Assembly: GCA_035041965.1 (NCBI GenBank)
Contig: JAPYMA010003041.1
Location: forward strand, 329,719-393,718
Length of the DNA: 64,000 bases
Reading direction: 5' to 3'
From: Anisakis pegreffii
Taxonomy: Eukaryota > Nematoda > Chromadorea > Rhabditida > Anisakidae
Of this stretch, positions 22,541-34,586 are shown in pieces (position 1 is the stretch's first letter; each line of letters opens with the position of its first letter). The position numbers were made by a program, and so were the translations under genes. Under the pieces are notes generated by a model. The model did no database searches. It was not told the DNA's origin and saw nothing but the letters and a program-made list of their open reading frames with translations.

Positions 22541-25225
22541 TCAAGAGCGCAACTGACGTTCACGATACAGAATGAATTCACTGCATTTCGGGCAATTGGT
22601 AAGTTTCGCGGCACAATTTGGACATGAGTTGCGATGATGACACGGGTTGAATTTCATTGTTGCCTGCAAACATATCCCTTATGATTTGTGTGAATACACA
22701 ATAGCTACTCTTTTGGTCAACCTACCACAATTCTCCCTAAAGAACCAAAGTATCGATGAACTAAAGATTTTCCCTTTCGACGCATTCCCAAATTCTACTC
22801 TTTTTCATTACTATCACTTCAACAGGTTGAGTTATGAAGCCATCTCTAATATTTTTTACCAATATTTATGCAGTGCTCATAACCTAGTGCACATTTATTT
22901 AACCAAACAAGTTGATGACTTTTCAAGCGTTTGAAATACATCAGCAGTAAATGGGAATGCTGATACTAAAATGTTTAGTAGAATCTATGAGAGAAACTTT
23001 TTTTTGTAGAATCTGTACGACTATGTGACACGATAAGATCGCTATCGTCAATTTTAATCCAAAAATTTGCTTGATAAGCAACTACCAACTAATCCGATAA
23101 GCTTGACGTAATGTTCGCCTTACCTTCTCCTTCTTGCAAATAACACACATATCTTCTTCGTCACGCATCTAAAATGAAAATCATTATATGAACGTATACA
23201 CTAATGTGGGTGTCAAAGAATGAAGATCACTCCATCCACCACGGATCAATTTATGTACGCAGGCCACCTTTGCTTGGGTTCATTCCCAGAAGCATCAATG
23301 ATTTGGATCTGGAATTCATTCCTCAAATGCACCGCCGTGTTGCTCACATTCTGCAGCGCTCCTTCTCAAGCGGAGGCTCCCCTCTCCTTCTCCGTTTGAC
23401 TATGTTAAATGTGCCAGTGTCTCAGTGTACCAGTGTCAGTCAGTGTGTTGTTAGCGCAGTCAGTGTTGTCACTCGGAGTTATGGTAGTGTTGTACTCGCC
23501 ATCGTTGGCATCCTTCGCAATCATCAGTTGTATCATCACTCTACTCAATCATCATTATCGTCCTTGTTTATTATTGCGGATAAGCTATATTATTAATTGT
23601 CGTCTTCGCACCAGCAACAAAAGCTAACACCACTAAGATCACAAACATTAAGGAGTACGACATACCATATGCTGATGATGTGGATGACCGGGATGATGGT
23701 GGTGATGATGGTGTCGATGTGGATGTTGTGCGTCGTCCAGCCTAAAAATAAAAAATTTCATCGAATTCATGGGTCTGCTAAGCAGTATCAACACCATGAG
23801 TGGAAGCAATACTGACAAGTATTGCTGGATGGCGAAGTGTCACGTAGTTGAGGCGCTAGTGTGAGCGTAATGAGGAGGTGAAGCATTAGTTTGGACCGAA
23901 ATGTTAGTCACAGGCAAAACGTGATTTTACGTCAAAGCCAGCCGAAGTTGTTTAGAACTCGACACACTTCCTTTAAGACGGAAGCAGTTGTTAATCACAA
24001 ACAAATGTGGCTTGAGAGATTATTAAGCACTGCAATGATCACTGAGAAACGTTAGTATTACAGTGATGAATTGCTGGTCATGTACATTTGACAACAGATA
24101 ATTGCTGGACATCAGAATATGCTGGAAGGGAAAATTATTCCAAAATGTTTTGGTTGAGAAGAATTCAAAAACGATAAATGCAACAAGCCTTGGCTTTGCT
24201 GGAGGTGATGATGCTGCGCAACTGCAGCTGCGGCCACATTCGCTACATGGTTTGGTTGAATCCTGAATCATAACGCATAGTGAAAAATGCCGTCCGTGTT
24301 CACTAAAACAATGGTCCCCACAGGGAAGAAATTATCCATTTTTGGGTAATTTGGCGGTGTCAGAGAGGTAATGGAGGGGATCGGGAAATTACTTCCGACG
24401 TTATGCGTGGATATAGTAAATTATTGTAGCGGGAGGAGGCAATGACGGACTACCAAACCATTAAAGGGGTAATAGAACAACTGAACGTGGGAGCCACTGC
24501 GCTACAATGACGAGTGATATTCCAGTAGAGTAGACAAATATTAGTAATCACAAAAAGTTCCCAGCAAATGCTCACAATTAGCAAAATCAGGAACATGACA
24601 AATCAAAATGCATTTGGAATAATAACAGATAATTGGATAATGGACACAAGCCAGAACGTGGCCTGGCTCAGGCTCACAATATCAATGATATTGGTACACC
24701 ACTCGATTTCAAGTGAAACTTTCCTCCTCGAACGGGAACCGAACCCGCGACGTACCAATTACTGGTTGGAGCTCTACCTCTCAGCTACCGCGGAGACCGT
24801 TCAGTCTCTGCCGAGTGATTGTGTTAAGATCGCAGTCAGTTCTTCAGTGCACATAATCCGAAAAAAATCAATTTCGTTGGTACGTCGCGAATTCGATTCC
24901 CGTTCGCGGAGGAAAGTTTTGCTTGAAACCGAATGGTGTACCAATATCAAAATACATTTTTTCCTGTTGAATGCTTTTCGGGTAATTTTTAAATTTATCG
25001 TAACGATTATAACCTCTGCCGAGGACATTTCGAAACTTTGACTGTCTGTCGATTGGCCTGAAATAAATAAACATTATTTTTTCCACAGCACCGATTTGCG
25101 CCATCGAGAGTAATTTTCATCACAAGCGTTACTGTTTCACAACAGACAGAACTGCCTTACATGAGCAAAAATTTTGACATCAAGCATTCAAATTCATCGC
25201 AATATTCTCCTTGTTTTGTTCGAGG
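22541..25225 (-). CDS. RING-finger protein, 3' half (C-terminal C3HC4 RING), likely E3 ubiquitin ligase
   Basis: Exons in order: 25225-25161, 24262-24185, 23741-23666, 23168-23124, 22663-22541; phases agree at every junction (2/1, 2/1, 0/0, 0/0). The first encodes an acidic/Cys stretch (QGEYCDEFECLMSKFLL), the second Ala/His/Gln-rich low complexity, the third a His-rich linker (PHRHHHHHHHPGHPHHQHM by translation). The last two encode the RING: CVIC, then PCHHRNSCPNC and NCPKC, the zinc ligands of a C-terminal RING as in mind bomb- or unkempt-type ligases, followed by a short basic tail and TGA. Further exons must lie upstream (candidates at 25303-25277 and 26724-26686, both ending phase 0). 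The donor of the Ala/His exon (GTTGCA) is weak. The substrate cannot be inferred. Confidence 0.7.
24690..24955. repeat. inverted pair of tRNA-derived (SINE-like) repeats
   Basis: On the minus strand 24794-24725 folds as a tRNA: a 7-base acceptor stem with one mismatch, A-box TAGCTGAGAGGTAGAGC, B-box GGTTCGGTTCC and a 5-bp T stem. A shared tail follows (GGAAAGTTT...GAGTGGTGTACCAATATC). The plus strand at about 24878-24952 carries a second copy of the 3' half only (TTGGTACGTCGCG, ATTCGATTCC, the same tail). The arms face each other, and the pair lies in an intron of the RING gene. The loop is atypical (C at position 33), there is no CCA, and the tail is shared, so these are repeats derived from a tRNA rather than a working tRNA gene. 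Confidence 0.65.
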
Positions 25226-25850
25226 CTGTCAGTGAGTTGGCTGCGGTCTTAGCCAAACACACCAACTGACCTCATCAGTAGTTGGTTCATAGGACGGCTG
25301 GCAGGAAAAGTTCTCCGAAAATCACCGAACTAAGTTGACGCTGTTCTCACTGTTCAAAAGGAGATTATTGTAAAAGGTAATTGAACGACAAAAAAGTTGC
25401 TGCTGAAAGTCAAATTCTGTTCACTGTGAGATCTAACAGCTGCAGTTATCTCATAAAAGGCATTCTAACTTCAACTGATAACTGCGTTCATAAGAGTTTT
25501 GAATTTTGACCAGTTTGGCCAGAAATAACCAGAACATTATAAACTTTATCCGGAGCTGGAATGATTGAACTTCAAAGTGAATCAAATGGACGGAGGAAGA
25601 ATTGCTCTGAAAATTTAAGTGAAGCACATTAAATCATGTGACGCACATAAACGGCTAGCGACCGCTTAAGTGGTAGAAGGAGATTCGAATGCTCTGACTG
25701 AGAACAAATAGCGTTGTGCTAGAAGTTTTACGGGTTAAAAAACATTTTCTGAACTGATAAGAGGTGCTCCACTGTATTTCGACACTTGCAAGTTGAACAC
25801 CTCATCAGACGTACCCATTTTGTCCTTTTCCAATCAGTCGTGTTGCAGCA

Positions 25851-26042
25851 ATGTTTATGAAACTGATGACTTTTAAGCTGTTTGCACTGTTTGCAGTTAT
25901 CAACCATTATATCACACTAATCATGCTATGGTGTGTTTGTTCAGCTTGCACTGAACGCACAAAAAGCAGCAAGCAATTGGACATGTTTTTGAACATTCCT
26001 ATTGATGAACATCATCAGTGTATTGACAACCACCTATCATAG
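25851..26042 (+). CDS. possible small secreted or membrane peptide
   Basis: A 63-codon ATG frame lies two bases behind a GTGTTGCAG acceptor, as expected for a trans-spliced nematode start. Residues 4-29 are strongly hydrophobic (FKLFALFAVINHYITLIMLW), and a polar tail with RTKSSKQLDMFLNIPIDEHH follows. No family recognised. It is antisense to the upstream part of the RING gene. Confidence 0.3.
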   Translation: MFMKLMTFKLFALFAVINHYITLIMLWCVCSACTERTKSSKQLDMFLNIPIDEHHQCIDNHLS

Positions 26043-27149
26043 ACTCTATTTTGAGCAACACAGCACTCATTACTAATGGCAAACCTTCAGAAGCAAAGCG
26101 AAGTCTGTGTATCTCGACAGCGTTATTAGCACTCGTGATCGGAAAAGGCAGAGCTATTTTAGACGTAAATTTTTATGAGGTGCATTATCAGTTCACATCA
26201 TAAATTGTGTCATTAATTTTTGTTTTCTGTTTTCGAATTCATACAAACCATTCATTCCAAATTATTGTCGAATTACATTTCTGAACAACACACTTCCCTT
26301 GAATGTTTAATGTCTAATGCATTAAAACAGTAGTGAGCATTCGAAACTCTATTGATGCATGATGTAGGAGAAACTGCAGCAAACTATGTCAGAAATCAAA
26401 GCAGTCGTCCGTCAATCACATTCACAAATGCGTAAGCGTATACACACGAAAATATTCATTCGTACAAAATCATTGATTCAATGCACGATTATCATTGATT
26501 AAATTTGCATACGATTGATTATCGAAATTGATTGTATGTATATTTCATGATGCTTATGCTATTGATACTAGTAACATAACTGAGTATCATTCACCACTTC
26601 ATACAACACGATCGTTTATTCCGCTCGTCACTTCACGGTCCAAATGTTTGTGTTCATCATTGGCATCAAAAATTATTCTCAACACTCACGTGTAATTCCT
26701 TGTCATTGACTGGTCCTCTTCCCCGTGACTTCAATTTCAGTATGTTCAGATATATCAGAAAAGGATGAGTTTGTTAGGAGAAAATCAAATGTGGAATTGT
26801 ATCCGCCGGGTCAGTCGTTTCTAGCATTTACTGTTTTCACAGTTAGCATTCGTTTATAACTGCATGATGTCGCCGTACTTACAATTAGCTTCCAAAAATG
26901 ATGCATAATAATGAATTACATTGAACAGTGCTATTTACATTCGTACAAATGAGTGTGCATATCCCAATATTTGGATAATTGATGTGTCTACCATCCAACT
27001 GCATTGTATTTTGATACTGCGTAATGCTAAACGTCGATTGTTGTCGTGCTGATGATGATGATTATATTCGAACGAACAGCTTCATTATTCAGTGCGTGGA
27101 AGAACGATTTTGATCATTTGCAAGATTATCACAAGCGGAGAAGACGTTT

Positions 27150-30100
27150 ATGGGCACTGTTCGTTCGAAACTTGGCGCTACCTCTTCAAACGATCCATCC
27201 AGTATTCCAGTCACTAAAAATATACGAAGATTGAGCGATACTATCAACAATTTCCCTCGAAGGTATTTTGCGATTCTGTTGCCATCGAACAATGTATTAC
27301 CTTGGCTAGCCGGTACAGCGTAATTGAGCTTGAGTTTCTTTTTAAGTCTAAACGTGATGCATGAAAAAAGCTTCATATATCTGACAAATTTTCACTCCAT
27401 TCGAATATGCCAGTGTTCCCATAATCATGCTAAATTTGTGTCGATCGAAAAAGCGATCGAGTACCTTTTCAAGAGGTTTTACTCATTGAAGTTCTCATAT
27501 AGTGATATCATAATCCAAATTATTCTCCATTCATTTCGTTTACATGGCAACGAACAACAATTTTGCTTTACAATAATACAATTGATCACTTTTACTTCAA
27601 AATTATTGCCATCATCACTACAAGTCACTCGAACATTTGATTTGTAGTTAAATCAAGTGGAGAGTAGTTAATCAAAACTATGAAATCATTGTAAATTCAA
27701 GTGATTTTTCAAACAATTCAATTGCCAGCTTTCCACAAACTAGCATGGCTAAACTTATGCGCATCGATCTGCTCGGCGTATGACATGTATTTTTCATATT
27801 AGTAAATACGATTTACGGGGACATATCTCCGCGAATGAATCATCAATCAATATTGATTTTTCAACTGGAAGTCAACAAAGGAATAAATCGGATTTCATCA
27901 ATAATCATTGGCTGTCACGTTTTATTCGATTGATTTGAACACAGAACCAATCGAATTGAATTACATTGCATCGCCGTGCGTCTATATCGAAGCATTTTGA
28001 GTTTCTGTTCGTTATTGGTCGTTCAAGCGAACCGAACCAATTCCCCGATAGATATCTTTCTCCGGATAATTCCGTTGCTATCATTTTCTATGGATTCCAC
28101 TTTTGACAGTTTTGTTGACCAGGATGGTTAGGATCTCCCGATGATATATTGGAAGAGAAGATCTCGATTGAGTTAATGTGAATGCAAATAAACTTACTGA
28201 TGCTCTGTAATGCGTGGTTTTTAGCGGAGCAGCCGAACGACCCCCAAGCAGAGTAGTAGCAAACGAAGGAGACCGACCTTCGAGTGGGTCAGTGCTTAGT
28301 GAGCAGACAGGTCAACACCAGAACAGGTCACCGTATAATGACAAAGATCGACCCCCAAGCAGGTCAACAACGATGGGTGCTCAACAGGACGATAATGCTA
28401 CAGTTTATACGAATGTAGCTGAAACGACACTCAACAGATCAATGAAGACTGCATCACGCTGCTCACTTGGATCAACGGTACTTTCCTGATTTTACTCATT
28501 CAAATTCCTGTGGTTTCGATTTCAAATTATAATTTTTCCATTCCTTGCATTAAATTTCAAACGAACGTATACATGGAATGATGCAAGTATCGCGTGAATT
28601 TCAACATTCAACACATGAGACGTGAATCGTACGATTCGGATGAATTTACGACTGTTTTGAAATTATCTTCATTCACTGTTAGAGAGATGATCGTAGCATC
28701 CGTTACAAATCTCGAATGTATGTCATCGATGGAATACAATACGATAAATGAGTGAAACCGCATTACCAAAACATTATTTCAATTGAATTTGATCGGAGCA
28801 ATCCATCGCTATCATTAACATTTATCTCTACTAGCCTTACTGTTGGTTATACTCGGTCACCTCGACATCAAAATTAATGATGTAACAGTAACATTCAGAA
28901 TATGCTTGATGATTATCCAATATACAATCCAATTGAAGACTTCAAATTTGACAGTGGACAGGGTTATTTCCCAATTGATTCGGTTCGTTTTCATTCTTTA
29001 CCACTGAACTGGAATGTTTCCGCGAGTAATAATTTTCTCCTATTAGCAGCATGCTACATTTTGAAAACATTCGTATCTTTAAATGAAACGAAGAGGTAAC
29101 AGCTAACTCTATGAGATATTCACAAAATTTTTGCGACTATTCGAAGCTGTTTTCTCATGAGGTACCTAAAACCAACCAACTGACTCAATTCAGCTTCTCT
29201 TTCCGTCTTCATAGGTAAGTGACTGCTCGCTGCCGTCTTCGAAAATAGCTTGTCCCGTAGATCGTAGCATCATGCTTTAGCTGAGGTCATGCAGTCGGTA
29301 TCTTGGAACACTTATTCATAAACTTATCACTTCAGTCGAAAATGAACATTGGAATAGTCGGTCGAAGTTTTTCTGGAAAGTCGGCACTTATCAACGCGCT
29401 TCGGGGACTCTCCTTCACAGATCAGTATGCGGCTGGCAGATATCCGTGTGAAAAGATGGAACCGTTTACGTTCATTGAGGAGGAACTACGTGAGACGGTG
29501 CTTTGGGAAATCCCGTATCCGAGACTCTTCTCGAATGTCTCAGATATTTATGACAGGAGCATGGGATTCGATAGATTTTACGAGTAAGTTTGGAAATGAG
29601 AATCAATTTTCCGGTAGCACTAAACGTATGTTCAAAGATTGCATTATGTGTGAATGACATTCGCCTTCAATTTCTCTAGTCATTCGCATAATCAGTAAGC
29701 ATCAGGATGACAGTTTCTTTTAAATTTACAAATCCCCAGGTCTGATCTTTCAAAAAGATGCCTTCTACCCGCGAAACAATCTGCGTGAAATCTTGCTTTG
29801 TAGAAAATTAACCTAAACGATCACGAAATCAAATCCTTTCCTTGTGTAAGATGTCTAAACCTTACACTGCTTGAAAAGCAGGAGAGACAGATTATTTTCA
29901 CATCAAAAGACACCTTTTCGAAATATAATGCCTGCAGTTTTCAACACTTCAGCTTTTCCCATGCAAATAAATCACTATCGCTCAAGTAAACACAAATTTG
30001 CGCTTCGAGATTTTTGCTCTCTGGAGGGATCCCACAAAGAACGGATGGTGTTGGATGCATTGGATTGAACGAAATTTCAGTGCTCATAAGCTACATTTAT

Positions 30101-31433
30101 TCGAGCTGATATTTGTGCTGATTGCTGACGGAAATTTACATGATGACGATATTGTGTTCTCGAAAATTGTGCACAGTCGTCGAACGCCGATCGTGTTGTT
30201 GAGTACAAAGACTGATGACGATTTGGATGAGGAATCACGTGAGACAAACGAGGAAATCAATGATACCCTCAAAGAACTCTACATTGAACGAGGTTGTTTG
30301 CTATCGCATTGAAAACGTTTTGAATAGTTTGCGTGCAACATGAAAAGCATTTTCTTATCTGCAAGCGTGAATTAATCTTGGCTCAACGAGTGCAAAGTCA
30401 GTTCCTTGTTACTTTTGATCTGTAACCATGCCCGAGTTGACCATGCGTTGAATGTGTCGAATTCTCTCGCTAAAATTCCTCATATGTGATAAAGCCAAGT
30501 AAAGTTGACAGCAGAAAGGTATGGTGTAGGTGTTGTCATCAGAGTGCAACGAACCCGATATTTATGTTCATCAATAACGAAAACTCCCGTGCGTTCATGG
30601 TTACACGAATTTTCAGTAGTTTCAGAATTCGTTTTTAGCGGTTATTTCTCTGCGATTAGGGAACCATTCACCAGATTCCTCGATATAGTAGAGTTCAAGC
30701 GCAAAATTTTTAATGGAACATCGTTGTTGGTGTGCGAAATAAATTGGATTCATCATAACTGCAGCACGGAATGTGTTCTCGAGAATGCTTCACCATAAGG
30801 CGCAAATCTTGGCCGATATCGAAATGCTGTACATCAGTGCAGCGGTGATTAAGGACCAACTCAATGGAACCACGTCTTGTTTGCGCTATAAAGTGGACGA
30901 AGACAGAGTGCTGGAGTTGATCGGATTGAAACCAGGCTGCCATTATGCACTCGAGAATTCGCTTAGGAAGCAAGTGAGTCACATCTTGATGAATCAAACA
31001 ATTGAAAGTGATTAGTTAATGGAGAAATGAATCTGATCCAACGCATTCGTGGACACTATTCGCTTTTTCCCACAGTGCTATCAACGATAACCATGGCAGA
31101 GATCCGTGATTATTACTGCTGATTGTAATTATCGCTGCAGGAAAATTTTTCTGATGAGAATAAATTCTCAGTCTTTTTGAAAAAAAAATGCCTTGAAGAG
31201 CAAGTCTAGCTGGATTCAAAGACGCCATTAGCACATAACCTGCTTCTTTACACAAACTCGTTTCCTAGCACGATGCACTCCTTCCTTTATGATCATTGCC
31301 CTTCGGCCTTCTGTAGAGATGGAATAGCTTGAAAGATTCAATGTGCTGTTTGAATATGTTTCAGAGGGTATCGTACAGTCTGCGACCTACACTATCGGCA
31401 CGTTACCAAATGGGCGATAGTTCTGTTAGTTGA
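27150..31433 (+). CDS. IRG-like (immunity-related) GTPase, copy 1, N-myristoylation motif, eight exons
   Basis: Exons 27150-27262, 28225-28477, 28899-28982, 29336-29583, 30081-30292, 30543-30615, 30765-30973, 31365-31433. The protein starts MGTVRSKLG, a good N-myristoylation signal as in some vertebrate IRG proteins. It continues with a disordered Pro/Ser/Arg region (ERPPSR, DRPSSGS, DRPPSRS), then the GTPase: P-loop GRSFSGKS (29360), INALRG, and a strand-helix block IFVLIADGNLHDDDIVFSKI leading to STKTDDDL (TKxD, G4). PIFMFINNENSRAF and a helical C-terminal part follow. Where G3 (DxxG) should be it reads LWEIPYP. All junctions match in phase except exon 5 to 6, which is off by one: a missed micro-exon, an assembly error or a frameshift. 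IRG proteins target pathogen vacuoles in vertebrates; a role here is inference. Confidence 0.72.
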
Positions 31434-32181
31434 TTGACTCGATCATACACAATATGTTTTGGTTCTTTCAAACTGCTATCAATTGCTTCCATATCCTGAA
31501 ATTTTTGTACTTTTGTACTCTGAGAAACATTCCGGAGTTTTGCGCCAAGGAGTTGTAATATTCTACCAATGAGAATACGATTGATTGGTTGCATAAATTT
31601 TAGAAGCGTTTAGGTGGGAACATACTGCATTACAACAATTGACTGCCTCAAACCTATGCAAAATCCACATTGTGAAGCCACATGTTCAGTCAAATTTTCG
31701 CAGCCAACGAAATTTAGGGAATCGGAAGTTCTTTTTGCAATTTGAAACCATAGACAATGAAAAGAACTTGTGTTGAGATGTTAATTTACAATTACAAAGT
31801 TGAAACAATCACAGTTACATGGAACAAGTCACTCAGAAATGCCAATAATCAAAGTAGGATATCGCGGTGTACTGTACTTCAGCCTAGGTTTAAGCTGAGG
31901 CTTACACAATGGGATAATCCATTTGCTTAATGAATACCTCATCCTTGTATGACAGAACCGTCTAATTGTTTAATAGATACCCCAACCTCGGGATGAGTCT
32001 CAGTCCAAATGTGGATCACCACGGTATCTCTCTGATTTTCGTCACTTGTCGCTCAATCACCTATAAACTATAACTTTTTGCCATCACTTTTTGCAAATCA
32101 TTGCAAAGTTCATGAATTCATGACAATCCATTAGCTTAATAAATACCTCATTTATAAATTCATGCTTTCGATTCATTATAG

Positions 32182-34459
32182 CCGCCTACGCAAAAACGCA
32201 CGCCACCCACGCAAAAACGCCCACCGCCTACGCAAAAACGCACGGAAGACAGTGCAAGCCATCGTTCGGCGACGGTTCTAGCTGATGCTGGTTTTGAGAT
32301 ATCGTACTCCATTGACGATCGCGTTCACACTAATCCTGATCCTTCAAAATGTATGACCAGGCGAACTGGAAAGGTGAACGTTCAGAAAAGTTTATTTTTC
32401 GATAGATTCGCCCCTCATTTGTGTGTATCCTGTCATCAGAAGGCCAGTACTCATCACGTCTAGAAATTATTCCTCCTTCCGTCACCTATTTCCGTCACTA
32501 TATAATCTAAGAAAGGGATTCAGCCTCACATTGGAGGTGACTTTCATTCTCTCATCTTCAGTTCTTTTCCATTCTCGTTCTCATCGACATACTTGCTGAG
32601 AACGAAAACTGCAAAAGATGGATAGTATGAATAGCATGCGAAAGAAGTTTGAATTTGAGAACGATCTGTTTAATCCTTTAGACGACGTTCAACTACGCCT
32701 TCGCTGGTGGTTCAGGAACAGGCAAATCGTCGTTGATCAATGCGATTCGTGGAATGTCAAGCAGACATCCAATGGCCGCTGGACGCACCCGAAGCAAATC
32801 CGCATCTTTGTGTGAAAGATTCGAATTTGATGATGATTTATTGGCGTATAGTGTAACGCTATGGGAACTGCATTATCCGAAGAAGATCAGTGCATTTTTT
32901 GAGTTTATCGAGTTCGTTTTTGTCATCTTTTTATCCAATATTCTGTTCTTACGGCACTCTGAACGTTGTTTCTTCGAGTTGATTACTGTTTTTCGAATCA
33001 TTCATCAAATTTAGCAATTCTGAACATCTGAATCAGTGTGAACTTTCAATAATATGATTTTAGACTAAACCATTGTTTATTATTTGAAAACTGATGATTG
33101 ACATTTTGCAGTCAATATCAGTTGGCGAATTTCACTGCCGTTTTCATACTTATCAATGGCGTTCCAAGTGATGAGGATCTGACGTTCGCTAAAATTGCTT
33201 TCCGAAGGTAAGCGATGAGGCGATCATGTTTTTGTTATATGGTAACGAGCAGCACTACACAATCGATTTGGCTTGATTTTCGTCAAACAACGAGTGGATT
33301 CGATTTTCGCCTCCATTCCATACGAACAATTTGCATTGTTTTCCGAGAACATCATATTTCGTAACAACATTTCAAGCACTCCTAATCCAATTATTCGCTC
33401 ACTTCTTTCTAAATTCTATTTTAAAATAAGGAATGACCAAATGACATTGGTTTTCATAGTACACTTTCAGTTGATATTATCATTTGCGAGCAGAATTCTC
33501 AATAGGATATGCACTTCATTTTGAAACTGAAGAAAACATTTTCTTCATTCGGAATCAGCAAAATTATTTTGAAAGACACAATCACCAACCACGAACTTAC
33601 TGTATCTCATGAATTCTATCGAAATATTCAATTAGTTAATTACTTTACTGAACTTTAGAGATGCAACTATTGTCTTCCTTCTCTCAAAGTGCGACAGAAT
33701 TCTAATGGCACGATCGCGAAGTGACGAGATTCCGATCTGCGATCTTCTTAAGCAGCGTTTCGTCGATAAAGGTTCTTGCATTACGTTATTCAGCTATGCG
33801 CTCCACCTTAAAACGGGAAAGAAACGTTTTCTGCGAACGATTCTCGATGAAAGCAATTCCTGTGATGTTTTCGAACATGATCTTATGATAGCGTTTTGAT
33901 CCAGTGCAAATGATTTTGCCGTTTCTGTATGATGATCATTGATGATCACAAAATTGCTTGATAAGGTTTCTGGACGACAATTTCATGAACTGTGGAAAAT
34001 ACGATCAGTAAGTGACGAATCGAAAAAGTCCACTGAAAAGTCTCTTCAGTGATTTGCAATATTCGCTAGGCTAAACGACTGTCTAGATAGCGAGTATGAA
34101 TTTTAATGGAGTTGCGGCTAAGTGATATTGTGCATGATGCAGTTGGTGTTCGTGTGCTAAAATGTTTGAGTTGATCATCAGGTATTGTGCGATTCGATCG
34201 TGTCATATCGTCGAATGCACCCGAACTGTGTGGCCGTGTGCACCTGTTCTTCGTTAGTGCGCGTGTGTTCAAAGCGTTACGATCGGGCACCAAGCAAGCG
34301 TTGGTGTTTCTGCTCCATGAACGTGCCGTCTTCGATTTCTTGAAGCAGAAGCGTATGATCGCCGAGATGCTCGACTCGCCGAACACCGAATTCAAAGAAG
34401 GCCTTTATGCAAGCGTCAATCAAACTACGTCTCTTCCACAAATTCCAAATATCGTCTGA
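32182..34459 (+). CDS. IRG-like GTPase, copy 2 (first exon not found)
   Basis: Exons 32182-32373, 32682-32911, 33112-33207, 33659-33861 and 34182-34459 join in frame through every junction (333 codons with stop). The first found exon has a tandem repeat encoding PPTQKR three times, the counterpart of the Pro/Arg repeats in copy 1. The GTPase follows: P-loop GGSGTGKS (32706), INAIRG, LWELHYP in the place of G3, FILINGVPSDEDLTFAKI, and LLSKCDRI (G4-like, SKCD). The last exon holds HLFFVSARVFKALRSGTK and a basic helix. Introns within the GTPase lie at the same positions and phases as in copy 1, so the two are tandem paralogues. Their sequences are well diverged, so the duplication is old. The 5' exon with the start is missing from my model; 31434-32181 gives no phase-0 candidate. 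Confidence 0.68.
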
Positions 34460-34586
34460 TTTCATTCTCATCTATAATTCCACCTCAGTTATCACTGACA
34501 TCAAATCGCATCGTTGTGACACCTTGTTGTCGTGATATATCCCAACCGTGATTCGTTTTGTAACGTTTACAGTCATGAACCTTAAG

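Noticed and set aside
22647..22934. 95-codon plus-strand frame
   Set aside because: It overlaps the RING exon and the intron behind it on the other strand and has no motif or splice signal.
24725..24794. Working tRNA gene with anticodon AGT
   Set aside because: C at position 33, an acceptor mismatch, and a 3' tail shared with a truncated inverted copy fit a tRNA-derived repeat better.
24568..25041. 157-codon plus-strand frame, the longest in the window
   Set aside because: It runs through the inverted SINE pair and an intron of the minus-strand RING gene; the length comes from the repeat.
32618..32815. ATG frame MDSMNSMRKKFEFENDLF as the start of IRG-like copy 2
   Set aside because: It is out of frame with the P-loop exon, which has its own acceptor at 32681 and joins in phase to the exon at 32182-32373.
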